NCBI GenBank assembly: GCA_023079485.1
Contig: CM041086.1
Location: 16,066,401-16,130,400 of the forward strand
Origin: Archilochus colubris
Lineage: Eukaryota; Chordata; Aves; Apodiformes; Trochilidae
Direction of reading: 5' to 3'
DNA length: 64,000 bases
The notes beneath the pieces are model-generated. The model did no database searches and was not told the DNA's origin. It saw nothing but the letters and a program-made list of their open reading frames with translations. A program made the position numbers and the translations under genes. Positions 1 through 13,400 of the stretch are shown one piece after another (the stretch's first letter is position 1; each line of letters starts with the position of its first letter).

Positions 1-3000
1 AGCACAAAGGCAGTGCAGAAAGGGCTACTGATGTGGAAATGCCCCATTCTAGTGTTTGCCAGGAGCTGGGAATAATAAGAACTGAAGCTGGTCTGGCAGT
101 GGAAGGAGGACTGGGTTCACTTCTTTCTCAAGCACACACAACTCCCTGTGCCTTGAACACCATACTATGTACAACAGCTGCTTCACCTCAGTCCTGTGGG
201 CATGCTCTTGTACTGGGAAGTTGTACCAAAAAAAGCAGAACAAAGGAAATATTTAAAGCCTGTAAAAGCCAGTGACAACTGGAACAGTAATGACATTTCT
301 GAGGCTTAAAGAAACCTATGCAGAGTAAGCTCGTGGGAAAAAGAGTGCAACAGACAGCAGTGAGAGCAATTCTAAAACAGACTTGGGAAGCACAGACAGA
401 AAATCTCGAAGCACACAGTGTTCCCTTGTCTTCATGCAAACCTGTCACTGTGCTTGGCATGCAAATATTTGGTCAACTTCAAACCAAGCTAATTCAGAGA
501 GGTACTTCCAAGAGAAACAGCCTGCATGCATTCAGTAATTAGTCTGGGCAGCTAGATTCATCCACTCTTCTTGACAACAGCAAATCATCCAGTATTTTTT
601 CCAGGCAGGACAACAGATGAAAGACAACAGCAAGGAGCTTTCCATTAAGCATTTAAAATAGAGACTAAACAACTTCCCTGTGTCAGGAACAGGGGTCTGA
701 TGACAACCAGCTCATGACCCAGACCGGATATGTACTTGCCGTGCAATCTTCATTCTCTTCCAGTTTTAAGTAGCTGCTCAGAAATTTTGTGCTTAGCACA
801 AGGCTAAGATGACAGTGATGGACTTATGTGAAGTGCATTCAAGTCTAAAATCCCCCTATCCTAGTTATAACCAAAAAAAAGTACCTCTGTTCAGGCTGCT
901 CATACTTTCTGAAACTGCATACCCAGTGTCAGAGTACAGAGACATCCTGATGTTTTCAGACAGTTTGTCACAGAGATTAATGCTGTGTCTCAGTTCTCAG
1001 AAGCTTCAGAATAAATCATAACCTCCTCTTTATCATCAAAATTTGTCTTCTCTCTGTGCTAAGGGATGATAATGACAAACCAGGCAGGTGGCTGGACAAG
1101 ATGGAATACAGTTGACAGCGACTAATGGTAAGAAATGAAGCAGCTTGAAAGCTGAGATGCTGCAGATCAGAAGGTGAAGGAGAATTCAGGAAATCCTTGT
1201 GAAATGCAGTGGGACTAATCAGACACAGCAGCTCACACAGAAACAACTTGGTACCAACCTTTGCACAAGAAAAGGAGTAACCTTTGCATGAGGGTCTCTG
1301 AGCAGCAGGCAAACACAACCACTTACTCTACCTGATTTCTACTTGAATAAACATATTGACTGTGCCTAACTTGAAAGGAAACTTCCACTTGTCACTCCCA
1401 ATGGCAAGTGCTTTGTGGCCTCTTCCCTCATCTCACAGGATTGATTAGACAGGAGGCTGCTGTCGACTTCTAGATCTCGTTCTCATGGGGAAAGGCTCCA
1501 GGAGCAGCAGGTCAGGTTGGTATTTCAGTCACTGCTCATGTGACTTCAAGGTCTAAACTTACAGTTTCTCCCTTCTGAAAAAACTCTTCTTTTTCAAATG
1601 CCTGGCTGCTATTTCTCCTTGAGATAAGCATGGCAGAGGGTCCAGATGTAAACACAGAGAAGCCAGAGAGGAGATGAGAGATGACAAGGAGTCTGTAAGC
1701 TTTTGTGGAAGCATTAGGAGAAATCTTAGAATATGGGGTAGTTCATGTGCCCAGGCACATCACCTCCTAGTGCTAATTTAATATACATCCAGACAGCATG
1801 CTTCAAGGAGCTTTTCAAACTACCATAAAAAAATGAGAGAGACATGGACTACACCCAGAGACTCCAGTATCAATTGGGAGCTTTGCCAAACTTCCCAGCA
1901 AGGTGCCCTCAGAAGGCAGAGTGCCATCATGGGCATTACCCATTGTGCTTCATTTTACTGTGTGGCACAAATGTCAGCATTGCACATTTGGCTTCGTGGG
2001 TTTTGTTGTTTTTTTTTTTTAATTCTTATGTATACACTCACCCTACTTCATTTGTCTGAAGCTGCTGTAAGATATGGCATTCTACAAGAAAATTCATGAA
2101 TGTACTTTGTGAGCTGGAGATACTTGCAGGGGACAAGAAAAGTCTAATGAAGATTCAAACAGGGATTTCACAGCACAATTCAAGATAATGGGGAAGCTTC
2201 TGAAATGAAGGAACTCAGCTCTCCTTCAGTGCCCCCTGAATGGATGATATTTGAAACTACAGGTTGAAAAGAGACAAAAGGCTTTTACTGAAAGCTTTAT
2301 GTTGGTACAAAAGGAAAATATATCAACTTTTTTTGGTGGTTTTATTCAAAGTCAAACAGTAAGATTGATTTAAGTTTCGTATTCAAATCCCGTTTTTGAT
2401 TAATTTAAAAATGGGACTTTTTTTACACAGGGAAATGGAAATACTTCAGAAGAAAAATTATAATGATACACTGATTTTTTTCAGCCACTCGACGAATTTA
2501 ATACCAATTCACAAAGAATTTCACTTAACCCAATTCTGCATTTTTTCCAGAAGATAAAACAACCAAGCAGAAGTTCTGCTTAGATTTAAACAGAAAATTT
2601 GTGGATCCGCTCCCTGCAGGCAGTTCTTCCCTCAACAGGTTACCTTTTCAGTTCTGTCAGGGTAATCAGCAGCCCAAAACTGGATGCTGAAATTGAAGTG
2701 GAAGAAGATGCTCCAACTCAACCTGACCATGCATGGTAGTATGGGGTCCTAAAGCTGTAAGGGCTATGCTGTACTCAGAATATTTATAACACACAGGTTC
2801 TAAGTCCTGTTTGTATATTCCTGAGGGTCTGTGTCACAATGCACCAAATCCCACTCAGAGCTCAAGCCTGGTCTTTGCAGCTGCAGGCAACTGTTTTTAA
2901 TGATCTTGTCAAGACTGTAATTGTTCTAAGGACTGTGAAATGCTAAGGGTGGAAAATTGGCTTTTATTGCTTTACTGCAGGGAATGTCAGAGAAAACTGT

Positions 3001-4308
3001 CGAAGAAATTTTAAAGGCAAAAGAAAAACGCCCTTAAAAATGAAAATGAAAAAAAAATGTCCTTCATGGGGCAAGAACATTCTGCCTCCTCCCATTGCAC
3101 TGCTCTGCTATTCTTGTCACACACAGCTCCTTCAGTCTCACCCATCCATCCTGCCTTGCTGAGAAGGCTGAGCCACAACACTTGCTTGGCTGAGATGTTT
3201 GTGGCTCCTGTTTGTTGAAGAAGAGTACCAAGAAAAATGAAATTAATCAATTTTCTGCATCTCTTCCTTCCAACATTCCTGTCCATTGAAGAGACAACCA
3301 GACTTACCAGAAAGTGACTTTCACAGGGAAAAGTACATTCAGTCACCACAGTGGGTGCCAGGAACAACTATGAAAGGGGACTGGAATAAACCAGTAGCCA
3401 GCTGGCGGGAGAAATTTTACAGCTGCTTTGTGAGACTGAAGATGAACTGCACTACAGGTCTAAGTTTAATGTCTTCTCTACCATGAGAAATTAATGCAAC
3501 TAAGCTCCTAATCTTAGAGCTAAAGATGTATCTTGACCACACATAGCTGATGTGTTTCAGGAACCTCTTTGTTTTCCCGTTCCAATTTCACAGTAACATC
3601 TTTGCTCCTTTGCTTTCTTCCTACCAACTACTCAGTGCTGCCATGGGTCTACCTTTTCCTGTTGCACAGGGCATGGAAAATGAAGGCTGACAGATGGAGA
3701 GCAGGAGTGGAAAATGAGGAAGCAAATGACTACTGGACAAGTGTCCTAATTAACTGTCAACATCAGGTGCCAGGAAGACATTTTAGTGTCCTCCAGAACA
3801 CTTCCTTTGACATGTAGATATGCAGTCCTGTTCAAGTCATTTAACCTCCCCGTGTCCTAGTTTATCCAGCTGAAAATGCTCATTTGAAACCATAATTTCC
3901 TCTCTGAAGAGCTATTAAGCTTGTGGCAATGAATAGCAAAGTGCTCTGAAGACCATGAATGACATTGCTGAGGTAAGTGCAATGCACCACATAGGTCTGT
4001 GCTGTTCAGCTGCCTCCCTGGGTATTTTTCATTTAGAAAAAATGTAATGCTCAAAGGTGAATTTTTCTCTAATCCCCACAAGAAGTTTCTCAGGATGTTC
4101 CAGTTACCATCACCCACGTGGACCAGCATAGATGAAACATCTTATTCACCTGATCCCTCCTTTTGAGCAGATTTTGCAACGCGCTGAAAAAATCCCCATA
4201 AATCTTCAGTTTGTTTGGATAATTTCTGACTGCTTACACACCAACTCAGATCATCTGTAGAGGAGTGAAGAAGTCCCTTCCACTCTCCCAGGCTTGCTTT
4301 ACACTTAC
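1..4308 (-). other. CAPN6: CAPN6 intron 11, incomplete
   Basis: I searched this stretch on the minus strand for the rest of the C2 domain (segments like NPYLVIKCG, QAIFYRR, VQVWN, FLGQV) and found none. I take it as the 5' part of intron 11, continuing left of the window. It contains a MIR-like remnant near 3822-3880 and T-rich or A-rich tracts, for example near 2010 and 3045. Open frames here are short and not conserved in kind. Confidence 0.6.
3822..3880 (-). mobile_element. MIR-like SINE remnant
   Basis: TTCAAGTCATTTAACCTCCC followed by GTGTCCTAGTTTATCC and TGAAAATG resembles the reverse complement of the MIR 3' core (fully: CAAGTCACTTAACCTC, CCTCAGTTT, CATCTGTAAAATG). Judged by memory of the consensus, not by alignment. 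Confidence 0.5.
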
Positions 4309-4430
4309 CCCCTGATCGGTCTTGCTTCTGTAAACCCTCCGCAGAGTAAATTTTGATTTGGGTGACTCTGCGTGGATAGCCACAAAGAAGACTCCAACAT
4401 GTCATTTTGGGCTTATCTGTCTTCAGCTCC
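4309..4430 (-). CDS. CAPN6: CAPN6 exon 11, start of C2 domain
   Basis: G completes Arg498. Then come 40 codons, [20 protein letters not shown] to LQKQDRSG, and one extra G, so the next exon must supply two bases. The acceptor is GTTTTTTCAG/G and the donor GGGG/GTAAGT. PKMTCW and [17 protein letters not shown] are the CAPN6 lead-in to the C2 domain. This is the last CAPN6 exon I can find in the window. Confidence 0.93.
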
Positions 4431-7400
4431 CTGAAAAAACATGGGAAAAACAATTGATGCAATGAATGTCAAGCAAACAATCAATGCCTGTGGAAATTTG
4501 GCATTCTCAGAACATAAGATTTGTGCTCCTTCGTCATCTACCACTTTGGGGATTTGCGGTACAGAAATGACAGACTTGTCATCTTTCACATGGCACCAAA
4601 GTGGTGGAAAAAAATCTGATTTAAATCATGGAAAATTGCATCAAAGCAAAAAAAGAATTCAGTGAGCCTGATTTAATGAAACATTAGTTTTGCCTTTGCA
4701 TACAGCCACTGGTTTCAAAGATGATGGTCAAAGAAATAAGCAGCATCAACTGCAGTTGCAAGCACCAGTGTTCTGATCTGGAACTGGAGGCAACTACAAA
4801 AGCCAAACTGAAAAGTCAAAAGACCCAAACTGAATTGTCCACTAGGTTCCTAATTAAAATGCACCAATCCCAGTGAGCCATCTGGAGATTGTTGGAGGTG
4901 GCCCTGACCATCTCCAGGTCAGGATCACTACATCACTTCAGTTTTGGAGTGATATGAGCTAGCAAGTCTGGTATCTTCAGGTCAACCAGGAAACCATCTC
5001 CAAGACTGTGCAGGCAGTGTGGGCAAGGAAAGATTTTGTGTGGCTTTGAGTACAACCTACCTGAGTCTTGATGGCACATCTGTGAAAAGCCTCAGGATAA
5101 ACTTTGCAGTGATGCCAGGGAGATAAGTAGTTGGGATAAGGACGTAGCGGCCTTGCTGAAGGATCCTCTTGAGGAACACGGTGCGTGTGTTGATGTAGGG
5201 AGATGTGGCCACTCTCTCCTGCACAGTGAGCTTGTGCAGTCGGTAACTCCTGTTATCCTCCACCTACAGCCAAGGAGCAGTGCAGGGATTAATGCAAGGA
5301 GGGGTGTTAGAGCTAACAGGCAGGATTTCTCTGCACATCACACAGCCTTGCACAGGCAGAAGGGACAATGTGCAAGGAAGGTAAATGGTTTGGTAACTGG
5401 TGTTTCAGCCACTGAAGCTGTGGCAGAGATAGGCCTGATGGGCAACCCAGTGCTTCAAGCACTAGCCCACACAAGCTGTTCTGCACTTCACTGCATGGTT
5501 ATCTACTACATGTGTACCCCTAAAGTTTGGGACTGGAAAAGATATCCACTAGCAGAGACAGAGCCTCAGATGAGGCTGAAATTCATCTGCCCCCCTTCTT
5601 CATCAGAGAGAGGATTCCAGTCTTACACAGCAGGCTCTCAATCCAGATGCACACAGCTGTATTTTCATCTCCCATTCCTGAATACAAAAGCCACAGAATA
5701 ACCCTTTACATTTTGTTCTAAGCCTTGAAGCTGTGCTTAACTATCAAACCCTCTTAGGGAACTGATATTTGCTATAGCACAGTTAAACTATAAACATATT
5801 TCCTAAGCAGCTCCTGGGGGCAAAGACAGCCCTATGTTATTTTCTGGTAGTTGCCTTGTTTTTAGATAATGTAGGCCATGGTCTTCCAAAGGTCTGTAGT
5901 CATGGCAATGAGCCTGGTGAGTTAGAACACTTTTGAAAGAGAAAAAATTACTGAACAAAAATCAAGACAGAACACTGATGCTTTTCTGAAGGTGTGACCT
6001 TCTTTTCCAAGCCTTTCCACATTAGATATACACATAAACAAGGCAAGGTAAATAATGTTACTCTCTGTAATGACATTTTTCAGCATATGTGGTTAAAAGC
6101 TGTTTGTCAAATCAAGAGGTGTGAAGCACACGCTGGCAGCTCTGACTGTTAAAAACTGACTAGTTTTTAGGTGGACTCAGCAAAGTCCCACTAGCTAGAG
6201 CATTGGATAAGAATTCCAATCCCTCAGTGAAAGCAGATGCAAAAGCTGTTTCTTCTACTTTTCTCCTTCTTCCAGTTTGTATGTTTTCATTTTTCCTCAG
6301 CTTGCCCTGGGAGTGCAATTAAATCACTGTTTGGGATCCCTTTTGTTCCTTTCACATATGCTCATTTCCTCTCAACTCTTTAGAAAGTGACAAAAGAAAA
6401 AATGTGAACTTTTCAAACCCTTTCAGTTGGCTGCACTTGCTGATGAAAAAGAGGCAGGAGCATCGAGTGAGAAGGAGACAAAAACCCTCCATGTTTCAAG
6501 CATTAATATTTTTTGTTTTTCTTTTCCAAGCTTGGGGTCAGAAAATCACTTAAAATTCTTTTGCAGTAGGGAAAAATTACTTTTGTTCCTTTAGTTCAAA
6601 CAGAGTTTGACTTGAACTACAGTCCATTAGAGTTCCAGTAGCCTGTCCCCAGCACCACCTCTGGTGACTGAGGGCACTACCCACTCACAGCTCATGTTGA
6701 TAATCATGATAATCACATTTCTGTCTGCCCAGGACCTCATTGCCTGAAACAGGAACAAACTCTGAACCAGGGCTGCAGACAGCTGCCTACCTTGAATATT
6801 TCAAAGCCAGTGGGGATGCTGTCTCCTTTCCCTTCTTTCTTGTATTTACGGCGATCCTCCTGTTGCAGTGAGACCAACACTTTGTCCTCAGTCTTCTTAA
6901 CATCAAAGATGTACTAGGACAAGAGAGAAGAGGTAAGCTGTTAGAAATGCCTTAGGACACTGAGGATAAAGCCATCACCAAGGAAATACGTGGACACAAG
7001 GGAGGAAAATGAAAATTTATTTAGTGGTAGTAGAGTTGTCCATGTAACAGACATTGCCAGCTGTTCACAGCTGAAAATTCATGCTATAGTAAGGATCCTT
7101 GAGCTGAAAGTATCAGAGACACTGAAAGAGGCAACTCACATAAAGGACAGTGTGAGACAGCATTACAAAATAACTGTTGAGGAAGGGAACATTTCTGAAA
7201 GCAAAAGACAAAAAAAAAAAGTTCTATATATAACAGGAGAGCAATTAAAAAAAAAATTAACCAACAGACTCCAGATGGGGGCTTTGATAATTTTTTACTC
7301 CTCTTTTAATGTGAATATCTAAACAAGGCCTGTAAATTTCAAACATCTTTTTACAGAACCTGTAAGGGAAGGAATCTTTCAAATCTTAGAAAAAAAACAA

Positions 7401-10400
7401 ACCCAAAGCCTCAACTTTGTTCTGCATCTACAATTTCCATTTAATATGAAAACAACAGGAATTTTGGACTTTCTCAGTTCTCCTGAAACTCTCAGGACTA
7501 ATCAGTAAAAAGCACTCCTGCACCTTTAGCAGGCAAATCTTTTATCCAAACTCTTTAAAATAAACTTGACTCAACTTGGGTTTAAGACCAACCAAAGCAA
7601 ATAACTTCAAATTTAGACAGCAGTTCTCGTCTCAATAAATCAGACGAATTTCTTACATTATTAAGTATCACGACCTGACCAGTTCACAGGTAAGTATGTA
7701 CCCTTTCAGCAGAGAAAGAAAAGGTCAGATAGGTTTGTTTTTAAATGACAAAGAAGTAACTACTCAAATCCATTTGTGATAAGAGATTCCTTGAAATTTT
7801 GGTTGTCTCCTGCATACAGAGAGCCAAACTGAGTTGTCAGAACCACTGTAGAGGAAAAGGACACTAGTTACACCAAAGTTAGGCAGATGCTGTGTTCTTC
7901 CATCCTCAAAGACCTTTAAATCTGAAGCAAACAAATAAAAGCATTTAACACCAGTGCACAGCTGGGTACTGTGTGCAACAAACGTTCTGATTTAAGCTGA
8001 AATTCTCTGGCAGCACGGAGAGGAATATCCTGAGTGGTTCTGTTCAACCCCCTTCTTCCTCCAAAAGCTGCTAAAAAGCAAATCCTTGTTAAAGCTTTGC
8101 TCTGAGGTAGAAACTGAAATTGATTTGGTTACTGTTGTGGAACGATCCTCTGTAATGACTGCAAAATAAAGCTCCATCCCATTTCTCATTCCTGACCCTC
8201 ACTGTCCTGGGCACTGTCACACCCACACGGAGAAAACACCAACCTCTGGCAGAAGTACAGCAGGACTGGAAGGAAAATCAATACCTTCCCAAGCCTCTGG
8301 GCTTCATTGGTTGTTCCACAGTATGTAGAGTCCAAATTGGCCTCCTACAGAATTCCAGCTGGCTGGGTTTTGGTGCAAATTCATATTGCTTTGTCTTTCT
8401 GTTTGCATGATGCATGAACATTGCAGCAGAGAATGCACAGAAGAGAGTCCTAGGGGGTGTAAAGAGCCTCTGCAGAGAGAATCTAAAAACTGAGATATAA
8501 ATATGGAGCAATACCTAGACAGGCAGGTTTTAGTCCTTGCCCCTGATGCAGTGGTACCTTATCAGATAGCCTAGAGCATGCCAGGGCAAATGGAGGTGTG
8601 GAAGGGGAACTGTGAGAATGCAAGGGAGCTCTCCTGGTCTGATGAGAGGTATGCAACTGTGATGATCTTTGAGCTGATGACATTTCAGCTGTCATAATGG
8701 GTAACAGCCTGAAAAATCAGCAGGTGGCTGTACCTTTACACTTGCCTTAAATTCCCTTATTTTAAAGGGACTGGAAGTCTCACAACCCCTGTCTTTACAG
8801 GCAAACTTCACAGGAAGTCTCAGTGTCAGACATTTCACTTGGGGACAGCAGAGAAATTATCTCTAGACTATAGCAGTATTTTCCACAGTAATTTATAACA
8901 GCCTTAAGCTAACATAAATGTGTTCCAGTGCTGCTATTAAGAGCCTTTTAATCAACTAGCCTAGAGATAAAACTGGAATAAAAAGAACTTCCATTGCATC
9001 AGGCATTGTGCTCAACCATAACATGTACATTTTGCTCTTTGTGGCAGGAAAGAAAGGTTAGAAATGCACTTGGATTTCATACAGAATCCTACCCAAATGA
9101 AATCACCCTCTGGAAAATGAGGCACTGGCAGAAGACAGAACAGTGAAGAACTGCTACAGAGCAGTGAAGAACTGCTTCTCCATCTGTACCTGTATGAGAG
9201 GATGAGCTGGGAGTTTGAGGTTCAGTCCTAGTCTGACCAGCAAAGGCTGCACTTCTCCAGTGTCCTGCTATGAACCTGGAGGGGTGTGGACAGAAACCTC
9301 CCATCTAACTGCAGAGAAGCAGACACCAGAACATCTTAAATTAATCTACAATACATGCTGACTTACAAAAGACCAGAAAGGTCATTTTTCAAAGTAATAA
9401 CTAAAGCATTAGGCACCTAGAGGTCATTGACACTAATGGAAGTTTTATGCTGAATTTGAGTGCACTGGAATGAAAATGTAAAGCACTGAGAAGGGCAAGT
9501 GAGGAATGGAGTAAGAATGGATGAACACATAACTTGAATAGTTTAAAAGTCACCAGGTAGGATGACAGAAGGAAAATTCTGTAGTTATGGAGAGGGTGAG
9601 CTTGGAGACCAGATACTTTCAGAACAGTAGGTAGTGCAAAAGAATACTGACCAAACACAGTGGACCAAATCCTCAGGGTGTTTAAGGGTGTTAAGTGAAT
9701 GAAATTCTGTCAGTAGAAAATGAGACTTGTTTCTTTGTGCAGCTAGGAAACTGAAAGAAGTCAAGGCAGGACTTCACTAATCCTGGTGTGTCTGACTCAT
9801 CAGCCCCAAACATGATCAGTCCTAAACAAATATCTCAGCTCTTCAGAGAGATTTCACAGAAATCACTGAAACATTCAGTGAAGCAGCACACTCCCAGAGG
9901 ACAGACATTGGCAATCAGATTTCTGTCAAATAGCTCCTGCCAACTCCTAAATAGGGTGGATACTTCAGAAGCCTAAGCTAAAGAGGATCCACTTTAACAC
10001 CTCACAAAATACAGGGATTCCCACCTGGGGATTCTGAAGGAAGGTCTCTTTGTTGTCAAAGCATCCACCAGAGCGATTCAGCAGGGGCTCTGAATGCTTT
10101 GTCCAAGCCCCATGAATCATTTTCTTCTCCCAGGTCTTGTGGATGCTGAAGCAGGAGGTATTCACAATCCGGCAGATGTCCACATCAGTGAAATTCTTAC
10201 ACCAGTCCTCAAATGTCATCCTGTTCCATGGGACACCAGGAAAATCAGGGTTTATTTAAAAATAAACAGTGATACACATGCAAAGAGTCAAAGTACCACA
10301 CAAAAATTTCCAGTAATTTAAGAGGAGGCATTGGTTGGAGGACAAACTGATTCACTGGAAAGCTCTCCATGTGGAAATACTTGTGGAAGCCACAATCCCA

Positions 10401-13400
10401 CTATCTCAGACCTTTATTTGGAGAAATTTCACCTCAGTGTGTTTGGTCAGCTCTGGAGTTGTTCAGTTGCAGCACCTAAGGCTAAAGAATAGACTGTGCC
10501 TCTTGGGCTGGATTTGGTACCAAACATTTTGCAAAGGCAAGAGGGATTGCCAGAAACCAAAGCACAATCCACTCCTCATTATTTTTACATCTCTCCCTGA
10601 GTATTATTCAAACCTCTATACTTAGAGAGTTTTATTTAGCACCATCTCAGTGCTTTAACCTGTGGTTGCTAAACTGACAGACTGATTGCAGAGCAGTTAA
10701 AACACATTCACTTCCTCTAACAGCTTAGCACCTCTGAACTACCATCATGTCCTGGCTTATTAATGCTCCAGAACAAAACCCTACAGCTGACTTCCAGTTG
10801 TCAGTTCTGACAAAGCCATGCAAACAGAAGACTTAGCCCTAGCAGCATGCTTGATGCAATGTTGATGATCTCCTGAAGAAGTTCCTGGCCTGCTTCAGTG
10901 TATCTAAGCTTGAAGCAGAGTGAAAGTTACAGCAGTTCTAAAGATTCTGTAGAAAATGAGCACTTTTGTGCCCATCCTGGAAAACACTGATAAATACAAA
11001 AATTCCCTGGCTGCAACTGAATTTGCAGGTAGCTCAGCTACAGTTGATCTAGAAATCCTACAGATAGGCAGTATCTGGATTGACAGTGTGTTCAATATTT
11101 GGCATCCAGTCATGTACACCAGCATATGTTGTCTTGGATTCTCAGTGAATGTCCTAAACAGATTTTGAGGGCATTTGAAATTTTAACTTCCTAATTGCTC
11201 CTAATTTTGTTCTACCAGTTTTTAATTCATTTTTTCTTCTCTATCGTCCCTTGAGAGTTTCAAAAGAAACAGAACTTGTGGCAGGACTGCATAATCTTAT
11301 CCATTTGGGGAAGCTGTTTTCAAAGCTGTTAAATGGCAGAATTTATGGCATTTACTCAGCATATCCAGGATCTCAAAACATTTCAAATGACTTCTACTCA
11401 CCAGAACTCTCCATCATTCTCAAGAGTGAGTCCCAAGCTCTTACGTTCTGAATTGCTGACTTTTTTCCATTCCTCAGAACTAAACCAACCAACCAAAGAT
11501 GTTAATAAATTAAATACACCCAAGAAAAAAAAAAAGGCAAGTAAAATCCTGTCATGATCTTGTTATAAAGGTAACATGGGAGTTCTAAGAGAACAGATGA
11601 TGCTCAGGAAGAAAGGGTGGTGCTTAAAGAAGGAGTTTTAAAACATTAACTGATCGATTTGAAAACTTCTAAAGGAGAACAAGATAAATGGGAAATTGGC
11701 ACAACTAGAGCAGAACCTTTGATTTCCCTAAAGGCCTTTCAAAAGAAACCTAGTTTTCCTCCTCAGGAGTTTATTGACCACTTCACTTAGACAAAGAGTA
11801 AGTAGCCTCTTCATCTTTCAATCTCCTTAAATAAAACAGGTCTGAGGTCTAAGATTTCCCCAGAGAGCCTTTGAGAAGAAAGGGTTGCAACACAAGCCTG
11901 GTGTCCAGTTCCCAAAGTAGCACCACACTGCAGAGACACTTCATCAGCATTAGCATAAAACTTACACATGCTCTGCCTGGAGCCCCCTGCCTCTTTCCAC
12001 TGGCTGCAGGGCAGCACAGGACCCTACCTGCAAACAATCTGATTCTTAAATCAGACACAACAGAAAACAGCAGAAACCCCTTCCCTAATGTGTCACATTT
12101 GACAAACAGAGCCACTATTCCTCCTTCCCTTTCCAAAAGTATTTGGATGATAAAGTTGAATATGGGAAGGGAGGTTGCTTGACATAACAGACATTTTCTT
12201 AACCTATTTTTAAATTTTCTATTTAATTCTGGGTCAACCTTTGAGGCTTCTGAGGAGTGCTTCCACTGGAATGAGAAGCAGCTCTGCCAAGACAGGGGCT
12301 ACTGGAGAACCACCAAGGCTTAAGTTAAAGACACATCAGCTCTTCTGTGCTTTCTTCACATTTCAATTCAACCAAACTTGTTGAAAGTTACAGGCTTTTT
12401 CTAGCTGGAGTATGGAAGATAAGAACTTAATATACTGTTGTTAAGGGTATTGCATTATTAAATAGTAATAGTGCTGGTAAGCAGAGTGTTGAACTGTAAC
12501 ATTCTAGTTAAATGTTTTTCATGTGTAAATTGCCAGTGGTGGAATACATCCCCTCCAGCAGTCTGCAGGGGTGCCTGTTAATCTCATGGCCCACATTAAA
12601 ATCCAGTAGAAAATAACTCAAGCAATGACAAATATGGCAATTTTACAGCATTTTTCATCAGTCATTTAAATTACCTAAGAATGAAAGACACCATCCCCAG
12701 CAGCTCCAGATGAGAAACTGAGTCACAAACCTATTGGTGGGGCTGGGAACAAACCTCATGTCCTTGACTCATCACCTGAATCACAGCCTATTTTTCTACT
12801 CATTTTTCTACTCATATTTTTCTACACCATGCCAGATCAATGATGTACACAGTAAACTCATGTCCAGGAATCCCTAACTCCCCCTGGCTCTTCCAGGATG
12901 TGTTAATTTGCTCAGAGAATGTTACACTTGGCAAGAGATGGCAGAGTGGTTCAAGCCACCACTGAGCATTAAGACACTGTGTCTCATGGTGTTTCACCAT
13001 GCAGCTGAAGTCCAGAGGCCCTAATCACAGTTTCATTCCACTGACACTGGGTTTGTAGCACTTACTTGTCACTCCAGGGTCCGTTCCACTCACTTTTTCC
13101 CCAGGGATTCCTCAGCCTGATCATGAACATCTTTTCTGCCTTCAAAGAGAACACCAGCCCTTCTCCAAGGCGCAGCTTCCGAATCGCGGTCACTGCGTAG
13201 GCATGGCCGATGACAAGACCTGTGCTTGTCTCCACTTCATTGGCACTGCCAGAGGAAGCCTTTAGCATCAAGAATGACAATTAAAAAGATAAATAAATAA
13301 AACTTGCATCACTGAGAGCACCTGACAGCTACGTGTTCAAGGGGCAGGATGGGAAGGCATGTTTTCTCTCACAGAGCTATATATTCCCTTCCCAAGCGAT

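Noticed and set aside
2644..2748. Exon-like 105-base block on the minus strand between CTTTAG and AAG/GTAACC
   Set aside because: It does not resemble the CAPN6 C2 domain. Joined to exon 11 in the required phase it meets a TGA before its end.
5153..5701. 182-codon plus-strand open frame
   Set aside because: It is antisense to CAPN6 exon 10, has no known domain, and crosses the exon-intron border without any splice logic.
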